This document shows positions 19,174-26,453 of a stretch of 64,000 bases of DNA, one piece after another; position 1 is the first letter of the stretch; each line of letters begins with the position of its first letter. Location: assembly GCA_021732485.1 (NCBI GenBank), contig JAKFUV010000001.1, positions 62,001 through 126,000 on the forward strand, read 5' to 3'. The notes beneath the pieces were generated by a model. It was not told the DNA's origin and did no database searches. It worked only from the letters and a program-made list of their open reading frames with translations. The stretch is from Hyphomicrobium sp. Its GTDB lineage: Bacteria > Pseudomonadota > Alphaproteobacteria > Rhizobiales > Hyphomicrobiaceae. The position numbers were made by a program, and so were the translations under genes.

Positions 19174-19670
19174 GGGCTGCTATCGTCGATATGTAAACGA
19201 ACAACCAATAGGGCGCATCCATGCGGACTTTGCCAACTATTGGTGATGTTTGTTGTTGTGAAATACTTCAGCTGACTGGCTTGTCTAAACTGGTTTGTTG
19301 CGAAGAATTTAGTTGAGTTTCGGTTTTTTTAGCATTCGCAGAGTCGATTGCAGTGACGGCATTGAATTGCTTCGCTGTCCAAACATTTAATCGCGGCAAA
19401 GACATAGAATCTTCAAGTGCTCGCATCAGGGAGCTTGGCAGAATGTTCATCCCCACTCCTAAAATGGAAGTTGTCTACGGAAATTTATAGACGTCTGCGC
19501 TGAACAGTAGCTGGTTTTTGAGAATTCGAGCATGCGCAGCTCGTTTTCCACACAAAAAGCAGTGCGCCGCCAAATCGCGTCCCGTCATAATGTAAAGACG
19601 CAGTGTCGGATCGGCTTCGGTCTGAGCGTCCTAGGAAGACAACGCCAACACCTAGAATGGAGCTTGATAC
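19174..19670. other. Gap at the edge of the methyltransferase cluster
   Basis: AT-rich intergenic DNA. A 62-codon minus-strand frame (19268-19456) is possible, but I cannot support it. The upstream signals of the methyltransferase operon (minus) and of the VOC gene at 19671 (plus) should lie here. Confidence 0.45.
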
Positions 19671-20153
19671 ATGGCCAGCAAGCAGAAAATCACCCCGTGT
19701 CTTTGGTTCGACGGAAACGCCGAGGAGGCAGTACAATTTTATACGTCGCTGATCCCTCAGTCGTCCATCGTTCACGTGCAGAGGTCAGCCGCTGATTATC
19801 CGGGCGGAAAAGCCGGCGCGGTGCTGTTGATAAATTTCACACTGGCCGGCCTGAGCTATCTGGCACTCAACGGTGGACCGCATGAAAAATTCAACAATTC
19901 GATTTCGCTGTCCGTCGATTGCGAAGACCAGGCTGAGGTCGATAAACTCTGGGCTGCATTGACGTCCGGCGGAGGCCAGCCCGTTGCCTGCGGCTGGCTG
20001 AAGGACAAATATGGACTGTCGTGGCAGATCATACCGCGCCGATTGCCCGAGCTGCTGTCCGATCCTGATGCGGCAAAGAGCAAGCGCGTCATGCAGGCGA
20101 TGATGCAGATGGTCAAAATCGACGTGGCTGCTTTGGAAGCCGCCGCTGTGTGA
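19671..20153 (+). CDS. VOC-fold protein, PhnB-like
   Basis: A 160-residue protein of the vicinal-oxygen-chelate superfamily, of the type annotated as PhnB-like. It starts MASKQKITPCLWFDGNAEEA and has the paired beta-alpha-beta-beta-beta units; the second unit includes WLKDKYGLSWQIIPRRLPEL, a signature of this subgroup. Its exact reaction is unknown; members include proteins of unknown role and dioxygenase-like enzymes. It is followed by a DUF1428 gene and a second VOC gene on the same strand, a common grouping of small stress or housekeeping proteins. Confidence 0.88.
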   Translation: MASKQKITPCLWFDGNAEEAVQFYTSLIPQSSIVHVQRSAADYPGGKAGAVLLINFTLAGLSYLALNGGPHEKFNNSISLSVDCEDQAEVDKLWAALTSGGGQPVACGWLKDKYGLSWQIIPRRLPELLSDPDAAKSKRVMQAMMQMVKIDVAALEAAAV

Positions 20154-20214
20154 TCCTCACGCAGTGCGATCGGCACACGCCGCTACAGCTATAGGCAGAT
20201 AGAGGAGCTTCAGC

Positions 20215-20574
20215 ATGAGCCGTTATATCGACGTCTACGTCTTGCCCGTCAAAAAACACAAGATCGATGACTACAGAAAATTCGCCGAGGCGTCGGGACA
20301 TCTTTGGCGTCAGCATGGCGCGTTGGAAGTTGTCGAAGTCACCGCCGACGACGTAAAACCAGGCGTGCACACGTCGTTTCCTCAATCCGTGAAGCTCGAC
20401 GCAGATGAGATCGTGGTTGTCAGTTGGGTCGCGTTCCGATCTCGCGAGGATCGCGACAAGATCAAACGGGAGGTGATGAAGGATCCGCTATTTGCCGCGA
20501 TGGGGCCAGATTCGGTGCCCGTTGACGGTCAGCGGATGTTCTGGGGTGGCTTTCAGTCGTTGGTCGAACTTTGA
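20215..20574 (+). CDS. DUF1428 family protein (YbaA-like)
   Basis: A 119-residue protein matching the DUF1428 pattern: MSRYIDVYVLPVKKHKIDDY at the start, the SGHLWRQHGALEVVE segment, and VVVSWVAFRSREDRDKI followed by KDPLFAAMGPDSVPVDGQRM and FWGGFQ near the end. The fold is a dimeric alpha-beta barrel; no function is established. A good ribosome-binding site (GAGGAG) lies eight bases before the ATG. Confidence 0.93.
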   Translation: MSRYIDVYVLPVKKHKIDDYRKFAEASGHLWRQHGALEVVEVTADDVKPGVHTSFPQSVKLDADEIVVVSWVAFRSREDRDKIKREVMKDPLFAAMGPDSVPVDGQRMFWGGFQSLVEL

Positions 20575-20626
20575 CCGCAAAAACGAAGTTGACGAAACAC
20601 GCAATCGATCAAAACTGGAGGCTACG

Positions 20627-21028
20627 ATGGGCACAAAAATGTTTGTCAATTTGCCAATCAACGATTTGAAGAAATCGATGACCTTCTACGAGGCGCTTGG
20701 ATTTACGTTCAACCCGCAGTTCACCGACGATACCGCTGCCTGCATGGTGATCTCTGAGCACAACTACGCCATGCTGCTCACGCACGAGAAGTTCAAATCC
20801 TTCACCACCAAGCCGACACCCGATGCCCAGCAAACGACAGGCGTTCTCATCGCACTGGCGTTGGACAGCAAGGCGGCGGTCGATGATATGGTTGCGAAGG
20901 CCGTTCATTCGGGCGGCAAAGAACCCAAGCCAAAGAAAGATTACGGCTTTATGGTTCAGGGCACCTTTGAAGACCCCGACGGACACACCTGGGAGCCCTT
21001 TTTTATGGACCCCAAGCACGTGACTTAG
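20627..21028 (+). CDS. VOC-fold (glyoxalase/bleomycin-resistance-like) protein
   Basis: A 133-residue protein with the VOC fold. The start at 20627 (MGTKMFVNLPINDLKKSMTF) is supported by GGAG seven bases upstream; the frame is open further upstream but overlaps the DUF1428 gene. The EDPDGHTWEPFFMDP stretch near the C-terminus is the typical end of lactoylglutathione-lyase-like proteins. The substrate is unknown. Confidence 0.9.
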   Translation: MGTKMFVNLPINDLKKSMTFYEALGFTFNPQFTDDTAACMVISEHNYAMLLTHEKFKSFTTKPTPDAQQTTGVLIALALDSKAAVDDMVAKAVHSGGKEPKPKKDYGFMVQGTFEDPDGHTWEPFFMDPKHVT

Positions 21029-21469
21029 CTTTCCACGATTGACGCCATCTTCGACGACGCGCCGCACGGCCTTCGCGGTCTATGTCTAGACCATCCATTA
21101 GTATTGCCTTGGTTGGCAGCGTTGACCGCTGCCTGCAGGCGCGTTGCTTCCTCCACGTCGCATGCCGGCAAGCTCAGGCTTTGAGTTCACGATTGCTTGC
21201 GGTCCGCCATACGAGCGGACATAGCGCGAGGACGATCTGCATCGAACGTCCGCGAAAGCCAACGTCGTCTGCCATAGACCTATCGATCGACCGCACCCGC
21301 GAACAAGGGCTTGCGGCGCTGCGCCGTTTTTCGCGCATCGATACTCAAAGTCCGAGCCTGAACGAGGCAATGGTTAACAAACGCGTCGCCGTTTGCGCCT
21401 GAGCTTGCTTGATTATGACAAGGCGCCTGCCACCGAGAAGGGCTATGAAACGGTCAGCTGAGGTGAACC
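21029..21469. other. Gap without a recognised gene
   Basis: A 106-codon plus-strand frame (21082-21402) exists, but its composition is poor and it matches nothing I know. A short frame ending in LLDYDKAPATEKGYETVS just before 21461 looks more protein-like and could be the tail of a decayed gene. Confidence 0.4.
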
Positions 21470-21982
21470 ATGTTGGATTTTTCAAAGATCGCTGCGTTTG
21501 ATGACCGAGGCCGTGTGCAGATGGTCGTCGAGAGTCCGCGCGGATCAACCATCAAGTTCAAGTTCGACGAGAGCCGCAGCACGTTCACGGTTTCGCGCAG
21601 CTTGGCCCTCGGCGTCAGCTATCCGTTCGACTGGGGTTTCATCCCCGGCACGAGAAGCGATGACGGCGATGCCGTCGATGCGGCATGCATCCATCATGAA
21701 ACCTGCTTTCCCGGCGTCGTGTTACCGTGCCGCTGTCTCGCCCTCGTCGACGTTGATCAACACGGCGCAACGGGCCGCATCAGCAATCCGCGGGTCGTGC
21801 TGGCGCCTGCTTGGGATGGCGGTCGCGCTTTCGACGGCGACCTCGTGCTCTCCGATCGCGCCAGAGAAGAAATCGGCCAGTTCTTTTTGAATGCCACGCT
21901 GTTCACCGACAAGGATGCGCGCATTGTCGGCTGGCGTGATGCGGCCAGCGCCGAGGCGTACATTCGCCAAAAACTTGTCTAG
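21470..21982 (+). CDS. Inorganic pyrophosphatase, family I-like, divergent
   Basis: Hydrolyses pyrophosphate to phosphate if active. The 170-residue protein has the family I order: VVESPRGSTIKFKFDES at the start (the Glu and Lys positions), YPFDWGFIPGTRSDDGDAVD near residue 52 (the Asp triad), and CRCLALVDVDQHG. The later conserved Asp and Lys, normally a few residues after the VDVD strand, are not obvious (GRISNPRVV is found instead), so this is either a divergent enzyme or a paralogue with altered activity. It is convergent with a Nudix hydrolase gene whose stop lies five bases away. Confidence 0.85.
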   Translation: MLDFSKIAAFDDRGRVQMVVESPRGSTIKFKFDESRSTFTVSRSLALGVSYPFDWGFIPGTRSDDGDAVDAACIHHETCFPGVVLPCRCLALVDVDQHGATGRISNPRVVLAPAWDGGRAFDGDLVLSDRAREEIGQFFLNATLFTDKDARIVGWRDAASAEAYIRQKLV

Positions 21983-21986
21983 TGCG

Positions 21987-22415
21987 TCAAGATTGGCGCA
22001 GCGCTGCGATCAGCGTCTTGAGGCGCGGTTCCCGCACGCGTCGCGCCGCCGTTTCCGGGTCGAACCAGGCGCGGCTGCGCTGGAGTTTTTCCGGCCAGGT
22101 TTTGCGCTCTTTCTTGACCACAAGCCGATAGACGTCGACTTCAATCAGGCGCGAGCCGTCCTTCTCGACCTTGCGGTACCGATAGGAGCCGATCGGCGCA
22201 GCGGCAATCTTGCCGGTGACACCTGCTTCCTGCTTGGCCTCGCGCAACGCGGCCGAGGCATCTGTCATGCGTTTTGAGGGCCAGCCCTTCGGTATGACCC
22301 AGCGGCCGGTATCGCGGGACGTGACAAGAAGGACTTCGACGTCACCGTTGTCGGCTTTGCGCACGGGCAGTGCACCGACCTGTTTCAACATGACCATGGG
22401 TAAACCATGCACCAT
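21987..22415 (-). CDS. Nudix hydrolase
   Basis: Small pyrophosphohydrolase acting on nucleoside-diphosphate-linked compounds. The Nudix box region reads GWPSKRMTDASAALREAKQE followed by AGV; the REA-x-QEAG part is kept, but the first glutamate of the canonical box is Met and one metal-binding Glu is Gln. The KGWP start of the box resembles enzymes that cleave diphosphoinositol polyphosphates or diadenosine polyphosphates. I used the ATG at 22415; a GTG at 22469 and an ATG at 22397 are alternatives. Confidence 0.87.
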   Translation of the reverse strand: MVHGLPMVMLKQVGALPVRKADNGDVEVLLVTSRDTGRWVIPKGWPSKRMTDASAALREAKQEAGVTGKIAAAPIGSYRYRKVEKDGSRLIEVDVYRLVVKKERKTWPEKLQRSRAWFDPETAARRVREPRLKTLIAALRQS

Positions 22416-22469
22416 TCGCCGGCCGATGCGAGATGGTAATTGCGCGTTATCAACTGCGAGACTTTGCAC

Positions 22470-23042
22470 TTGTTGCCGTTCTGGGTTTTCGGATGGCAGA
22501 CGGCATAAATTCTAGGCAATCAGCTCGTTCAAGCAGAGTGCCGCTCGCTGGCAGCGGGCCGTCGCTACGGTAAAGCCCAAGCCGCCGCCGGCACGTCGCC
22601 GATGGTCGCCTGCCCAAGTGACATGACCGTCGCTCCGTCATTCCTTATGACAGACAACCAAAGTCGCTTATCGCCGCCATGACCGATTTGTGACATCAGC
22701 GGAGTTTGCCAGCGGGCTAGGCTGAGCGATTGAAGCCGATTGCGCGACCAGCCAATCAGCCTCTCGGCAATTTTCAGAAAACAATAAGCGCCAGCGACGC
22801 TAACGGCATCGTGGTGCGAATGGACAGCTACGATCGCCGCCTATCACGCGCCGCGCAAAGATAACCTTATGCTTTTTTGCTTTCGTTGTCATGCGATCTT
22901 CGACAGTGACAGGCCAAAAGAAATGACATGCCGTGGCATTTCAAAAAACAAAAAACAAGAACGCCGAGGCTTGATGTCGCTCAAGACCGCGCGCGCTGAC
23001 GACCAACTCAAAAACAAGAATGCCATGGGGAGAGAGAAGACA
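22470..23042. other. Gap upstream of katG
   Basis: No recognised gene. The katG frame is open back to 22869, but that upstream part has unnatural composition and is better read as leader. An A-rich run near 22938-22962 lies about 90 bases before the chosen katG start. I could not find an OxyR site by eye. Confidence 0.45.
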
Positions 23043-25265
23043 ATGAAAGCGAAAAGCTATCTCGTGAGCGCTGTCACGATAACAGCCGTCATTGCTGGCG
23101 GATTTACTGTGTCATGGGCCGATGGCGCTCCAAGACCTAATCAGTTTTGGTGGCCGGAAAAACTCGATTTATCACCACTTCGCCGAAATTCCGTTGAATC
23201 GAATCCATTGGGTAAGACTTTCGACTACGCAAAAGAGTTTCAAACCGTTGACCTCAATGCGCTCAAATCCGATCTCAAAGCCGTACTGACAACGTCGCAG
23301 GATTGGTGGCCCGCTGACTATGGAAATTATGGGCCGCTCTTTATCCGTATGGCATGGCACGGCGCGGGCACCTATCGCTCGTATGATGGCCGTGGCGGCG
23401 CCGATGGCGCGCAACAGCGCTTCGAACCGCTGAACAGCTGGCCAGACAATGTCAACCTGGACAAGGCGCGGCGCCTCCTCTGGCCGGTGAAGAAAAAATA
23501 TGGCGAAAAAGTATCGTGGGGCGACCTGATGGTGCTCTCCGGAAACGTCGCGCTTGAATCCATGGGCTTTAAAACATTCGGCTTCGGCGGCGGGCGAACG
23601 GACGAGTGGGAATCTGATTTAGTTTATTGGGGGGCTGGAACTAAATTTTTGTCGAGCACTCGCGATAGCAAAGGCACGCTGCCAAAGCCGTTGGGCGCGA
23701 CTCAGTTGGGTCTGATCTATGTCAATCCTGAAGGGCCGAACGGTAATCCTGATCCGCTCGCGGCAGCCAAGGACATTCGCGAGGCTTTTGGCCGGATGGC
23801 GATGAACGACGAGGAAACAATTGCGTTGATCGCCGGCGGGCATACGTTCGGGAAGGCGCATGGTGCTGCCTCCTCCAAAAAATGCGTTGGCGTGGCTCCC
23901 GCCGCCGAAGCCACCGAGCGCCAGGGCATCGGCTGGGTCAACAAATGCGGCACAGGTAAAGGCGTCGACACGATTACCAGCGGCCTCGAAGGTGCATGGA
24001 CGACCGATCCGATCTCATTCACCACTCAGTATTTCGACAACCTGTTCGCATTCGATTGGGTTCAGACGAAAAGTCCGGCTGGAGCCGTACAGTGGAAACC
24101 TAAGAATGCTGACGACGTGGTGCCAGATGCCCATGATCCTAACAAGCGCCATCCTCTGATGATGTTCACGACCGATCTCGCGCTCAAATTTGATCCGTCC
24201 TACAGCAAAATCTCAAAGCGCTTTCACGATAACCCGGAAGAGTTCAAGATCGCCTTCGCAAAGGCTTGGTTCAAGCTGACGCACCGAGATATGGGACCGC
24301 GTGCGCGCTACCTGGGTGCGGATGTGCCGACAGAGGATTTGATCTGGCAAGATCCCATTCCCGCCGCCGACTATAAATTGATTGACGAAGCCGACGCTGG
24401 CGATCTTAAAACCAAAATCCTCAGCGCGGGACTTCCCCAATCCGAGCTTGTGAAAACTGCGTGGGCCGCCGCCGCGTCGTTCCGCGATACGGACAAAAGG
24501 GGTGGAGCCAATGGTGCCCGCATCCGCCTCGAACCTGCGAAGTCGTGGGCGGTCAACGATCCAGCAACGCTTGCAAATGTCTTGAAAACTTTGACCGGCA
24601 TTCAAGATGAATTCAACGCTGAGCGCACGGATGGCAAGAAAGTTTCGTTGGCCGATCTCATCGTGCTCGCCGGCAATGCTTCCGTCGAAGCGGCGGCGAA
24701 AAAGGGCGGAGTTGACGTAAAAATTCCGTTCTCGCCAGGCCGGACGGATGCCGCACAGGAACAAACGGATGTCGAATCGTTCGCCGTCCTGGAACCGACA
24801 GCAGACGGCTTCCGCAATTATTTCGGCAAAGACAATGACAGATCGCCGGCCGACCTGCTCGTTGATCGCGCAAGTCTGCTCGCGCTCACGATCCCTGAAA
24901 TGACAGCGCTGGTCGGTGGCATGCGGGCATTGGACGCCAATCAGGGGCACACGCCATTGGGCGTGTTAACGACGCAACCAGGAACTTTGAGCAACGACTT
25001 CTTTGTCAATCTGCTCGACATGTCCACCGAATGGAAAAAGGCGTCTGGTGCCGACGGGGTCTATGAGGGGCATGACCGTAAAACCGGGACAGTTAAATGG
25101 ACCGCGACGCCTGTCGATTTGATTTTCGGGTCGAGTTCGGAGTTGCGTGCCGTCGCTGAAGTTTACGCGGCTGATGACGCCAAGGAAAAGTTTGTACGCG
25201 ACTTCGTCGACGCGTGGACAAAAGTCATGACCCTCGACCGGTTCGACGCCCAGCGCCGTATTTGA
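23043..25265 (+). CDS. katG: Catalase-peroxidase KatG with a signal peptide
   Basis: Heme enzyme that decomposes hydrogen peroxide and also acts as a peroxidase. The ATG at 23043 is preceded by GGGGAGAGAG and begins [20 protein letters not shown], a signal peptide ending near SWA, so the product of about 740 residues should be periplasmic, as in the KatP type. Distal heme residues are in [11 protein letters not shown] (Arg102, Trp105, His106); the tyrosine of the Met-Tyr-Trp adduct is in YVNPEGPNG and the methionine in RMAMNDEET; the proximal histidine is in [11 protein letters not shown]. The C-terminal half is the usual non-catalytic repeat. A strong hairpin follows the stop. Confidence 0.96.
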   Translation: MKAKSYLVSAVTITAVIAGGFTVSWADGAPRPNQFWWPEKLDLSPLRRNSVESNPLGKTFDYAKEFQTVDLNALKSDLKAVLTTSQDWWPADYGNYGPLFIRMAWHGAGTYRSYDGRGGADGAQQRFEPLNSWPDNVNLDKARRLLWPVKKKYGEKVSWGDLMVLSGNVALESMGFKTFGFGGGRTDEWESDLVYWGAGTKFLSSTRDSKGTLPKPLGATQLGLIYVNPEGPNGNPDPLAAAKDIREAFGRMAMNDEETIALIAGGHTFGKAHGAASSKKCVGVAPAAEATERQGIGWVNKCGTGKGVDTITSGLEGAWTTDPISFTTQYFDNLFAFDWVQTKSPAGAVQWKPKNADDVVPDAHDPNKRHPLMMFTTDLALKFDPSYSKISKRFHDNPEEFKIAFAKAWFKLTHRDMGPRARYLGADVPTEDLIWQDPIPAADYKLIDEADAGDLKTKILSAGLPQSELVKTAWAAAASFRDTDKRGGANGARIRLEPAKSWAVNDPATLANVLKTLTGIQDEFNAERTDGKKVSLADLIVLAGNASVEAAAKKGGVDVKIPFSPGRTDAAQEQTDVESFAVLEPTADGFRNYFGKDNDRSPADLLVDRASLLALTIPEMTALVGGMRALDANQGHTPLGVLTTQPGTLSNDFFVNLLDMSTEWKKASGADGVYEGHDRKTGTVKWTATPVDLIFGSSSELRAVAEVYAADDAKEKFVRDFVDAWTKVMTLDRFDAQRRI

Positions 25266-25276
25266 ACATGACTGTT

Positions 25277-25307
25277 GGCTGGCCGGGAGATTGTCACCCG
25301 GCCAGCC
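25277..25307 (+). terminator. Hairpin between katG and the convergent TPR gene
   Basis: A perfect 11-base inverted repeat, GGCTGGCCGGG (25277-25287) and CCCGGCCAGCC (25297-25307), with a nine-base loop, 12 bases after the katG stop. No T-run follows, so it may act as a terminator together with Rho or serve both convergent genes. Confidence 0.6.
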
Positions 25308-25376
25308 GCTATCCGTCAAATCGGCATGGATCGTCTATCCGTTCTCTGGGCTCACGTTCGGACCAACACCTGCCGG

Positions 25377-26312
25377 CTAGTTCGAATTGACGCCAAGTTC
25401 GCTCGCCGCAGACGTCAGACGAGCCTTCGCAGCCGCATCGCTGCTAAACGTTTCGAGCGCTTTGGCCAGCGCGGCTTTGGCCGCATCCTTTTCACCAAGT
25501 GTCATGCGCGAACGCATCAAGCGCAGCCAGCCATCCTCGTCATTTGGAGACGTTTCGAGCCGCGTTGCCAGCTTGTCGACCATCCCACGGATCATGCTGT
25601 CGCGCTGCGTCTCAGATAGATCCGCCGCAGCTTTGATGTCTTGCGCCGTGGGCTGCGGCGCTGGATCGGACGATGCCGCGCGGCTTGCCAACGTTTGTGC
25701 TGACCTTGCTTGCTCAAGACCTTTTTGAATCTCGACGTCAGCCGGCTTGAGCTTGAGGGCCGTCTCATAAGCTTTCACGGCGTCCGTCGGATTGCCCGTA
25801 TTGAGATAAGACCAGCCGAGCGTTTTCCAGCCGTTCACGTCGTCCGGCTGTTTTTCAAGCCGCGCGATGAGCTTTTCAAGCATCGACGCGACGTCGGGCA
25901 ACGCCGTGGAGTTCGCCGACGGGGCCGACGTGGCGGCTTGCGGCGGTGATTGCTTGTCGCCGATGTTATCTGCGTAAGCGCGCAGCGCTGCCAATGCTTG
26001 GGGATCACTGGTGCTCGCGTCCGCGGGCGTTGCGTTGACCGCGTTGGCGGGCGCGTTTGCGACCGCGCTCAAGCCCGATGGTCCGGCTGCGAGACTGGGG
26101 TCATTCGCCGGAAGCTCTGAAAAACTGAAAGCGGCGATCGCAGCGAGTCCGGCCACAACCACGGTCGACGTGCGAAGCCGCGTCGCAGCCCACTGCTGGG
26201 CGAGGGCCACGGCCGGCTGGCGGCCTTGCACCTTCGTTCGCAACAACAACAGAATGATTGCCATCAATGTTGCGGCCGTGCCGATGGCGATCAGCGCGTA
26301 GATTTGTGTCAT
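25377..26312 (-). CDS. TPR protein resembling CcmI/NrfG (cytochrome c maturation helper)
   Basis: A 311-residue protein. The start at 26312 (MTQIYALIAIGTAATLMAII) has an AAGGAGTGGAT ribosome-binding site; the frame is open to 26390. It has an N-terminal membrane helix (residues about 5-22), a second hydrophobic helix near 55, an Ala/Ser/Pro-rich linker, and two groups of TPR-like helices (LEKQPDDVNGWKTLGWSYLN at about 155, and LETSPNDEDGWLRLMRSRMT near 255). This is the layout of the CcmI/CcmH-C/NrfG proteins that present apocytochromes to heme lyase. Its place as the last gene of a multiheme cytochrome operon suggests that it helps mature the neighbouring cytochromes. Confidence 0.82.
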   Translation of the reverse strand: MTQIYALIAIGTAATLMAIILLLLRTKVQGRQPAVALAQQWAATRLRTSTVVVAGLAAIAAFSFSELPANDPSLAAGPSGLSAVANAPANAVNATPADASTSDPQALAALRAYADNIGDKQSPPQAATSAPSANSTALPDVASMLEKLIARLEKQPDDVNGWKTLGWSYLNTGNPTDAVKAYETALKLKPADVEIQKGLEQARSAQTLASRAASSDPAPQPTAQDIKAAADLSETQRDSMIRGMVDKLATRLETSPNDEDGWLRLMRSRMTLGEKDAAKAALAKALETFSSDAAAKARLTSAASELGVNSN

Positions 26313-26337
26313 ATCCACTCCTTGCAATCCGTTTTCC

Positions 26338-26447
26338 CAGAGCATTTTCCGACGAAGTGGAAGCCGGTTCGTCGTCAGAACATGCGACAAAGTAGAGGGC
26401 TGGAGCGCCGATCAAATTCCATCAGATCGAAATCGCTCCAGCGGCGC
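26338..26447. repeat. Intergenic palindromic repeat, REP-like
   Basis: A short element with two parts: ATTTTCCGACGAAGTGGAAG with CCGGTTCGTCGTCAGAA, and CTGGAGCG (26400-26407) pairing with CGCTCCAG (26434-26441) around GATC-containing sequence. I associate very similar elements with genomes of Hyphomicrobiales, where they occur many times between genes. It lies in the 141-base space between the decaheme cytochrome gene and the TPR gene. Only one copy is seen in this window. Confidence 0.6.
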
Positions 26448-26453
26448 AACCGA

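Noticed and set aside
22869..23042. A longer KatG N-terminus
   Set aside because: The upstream residues are not like any KatG start, and the ATG at 23043 has both a ribosome-binding site and a clean signal peptide.
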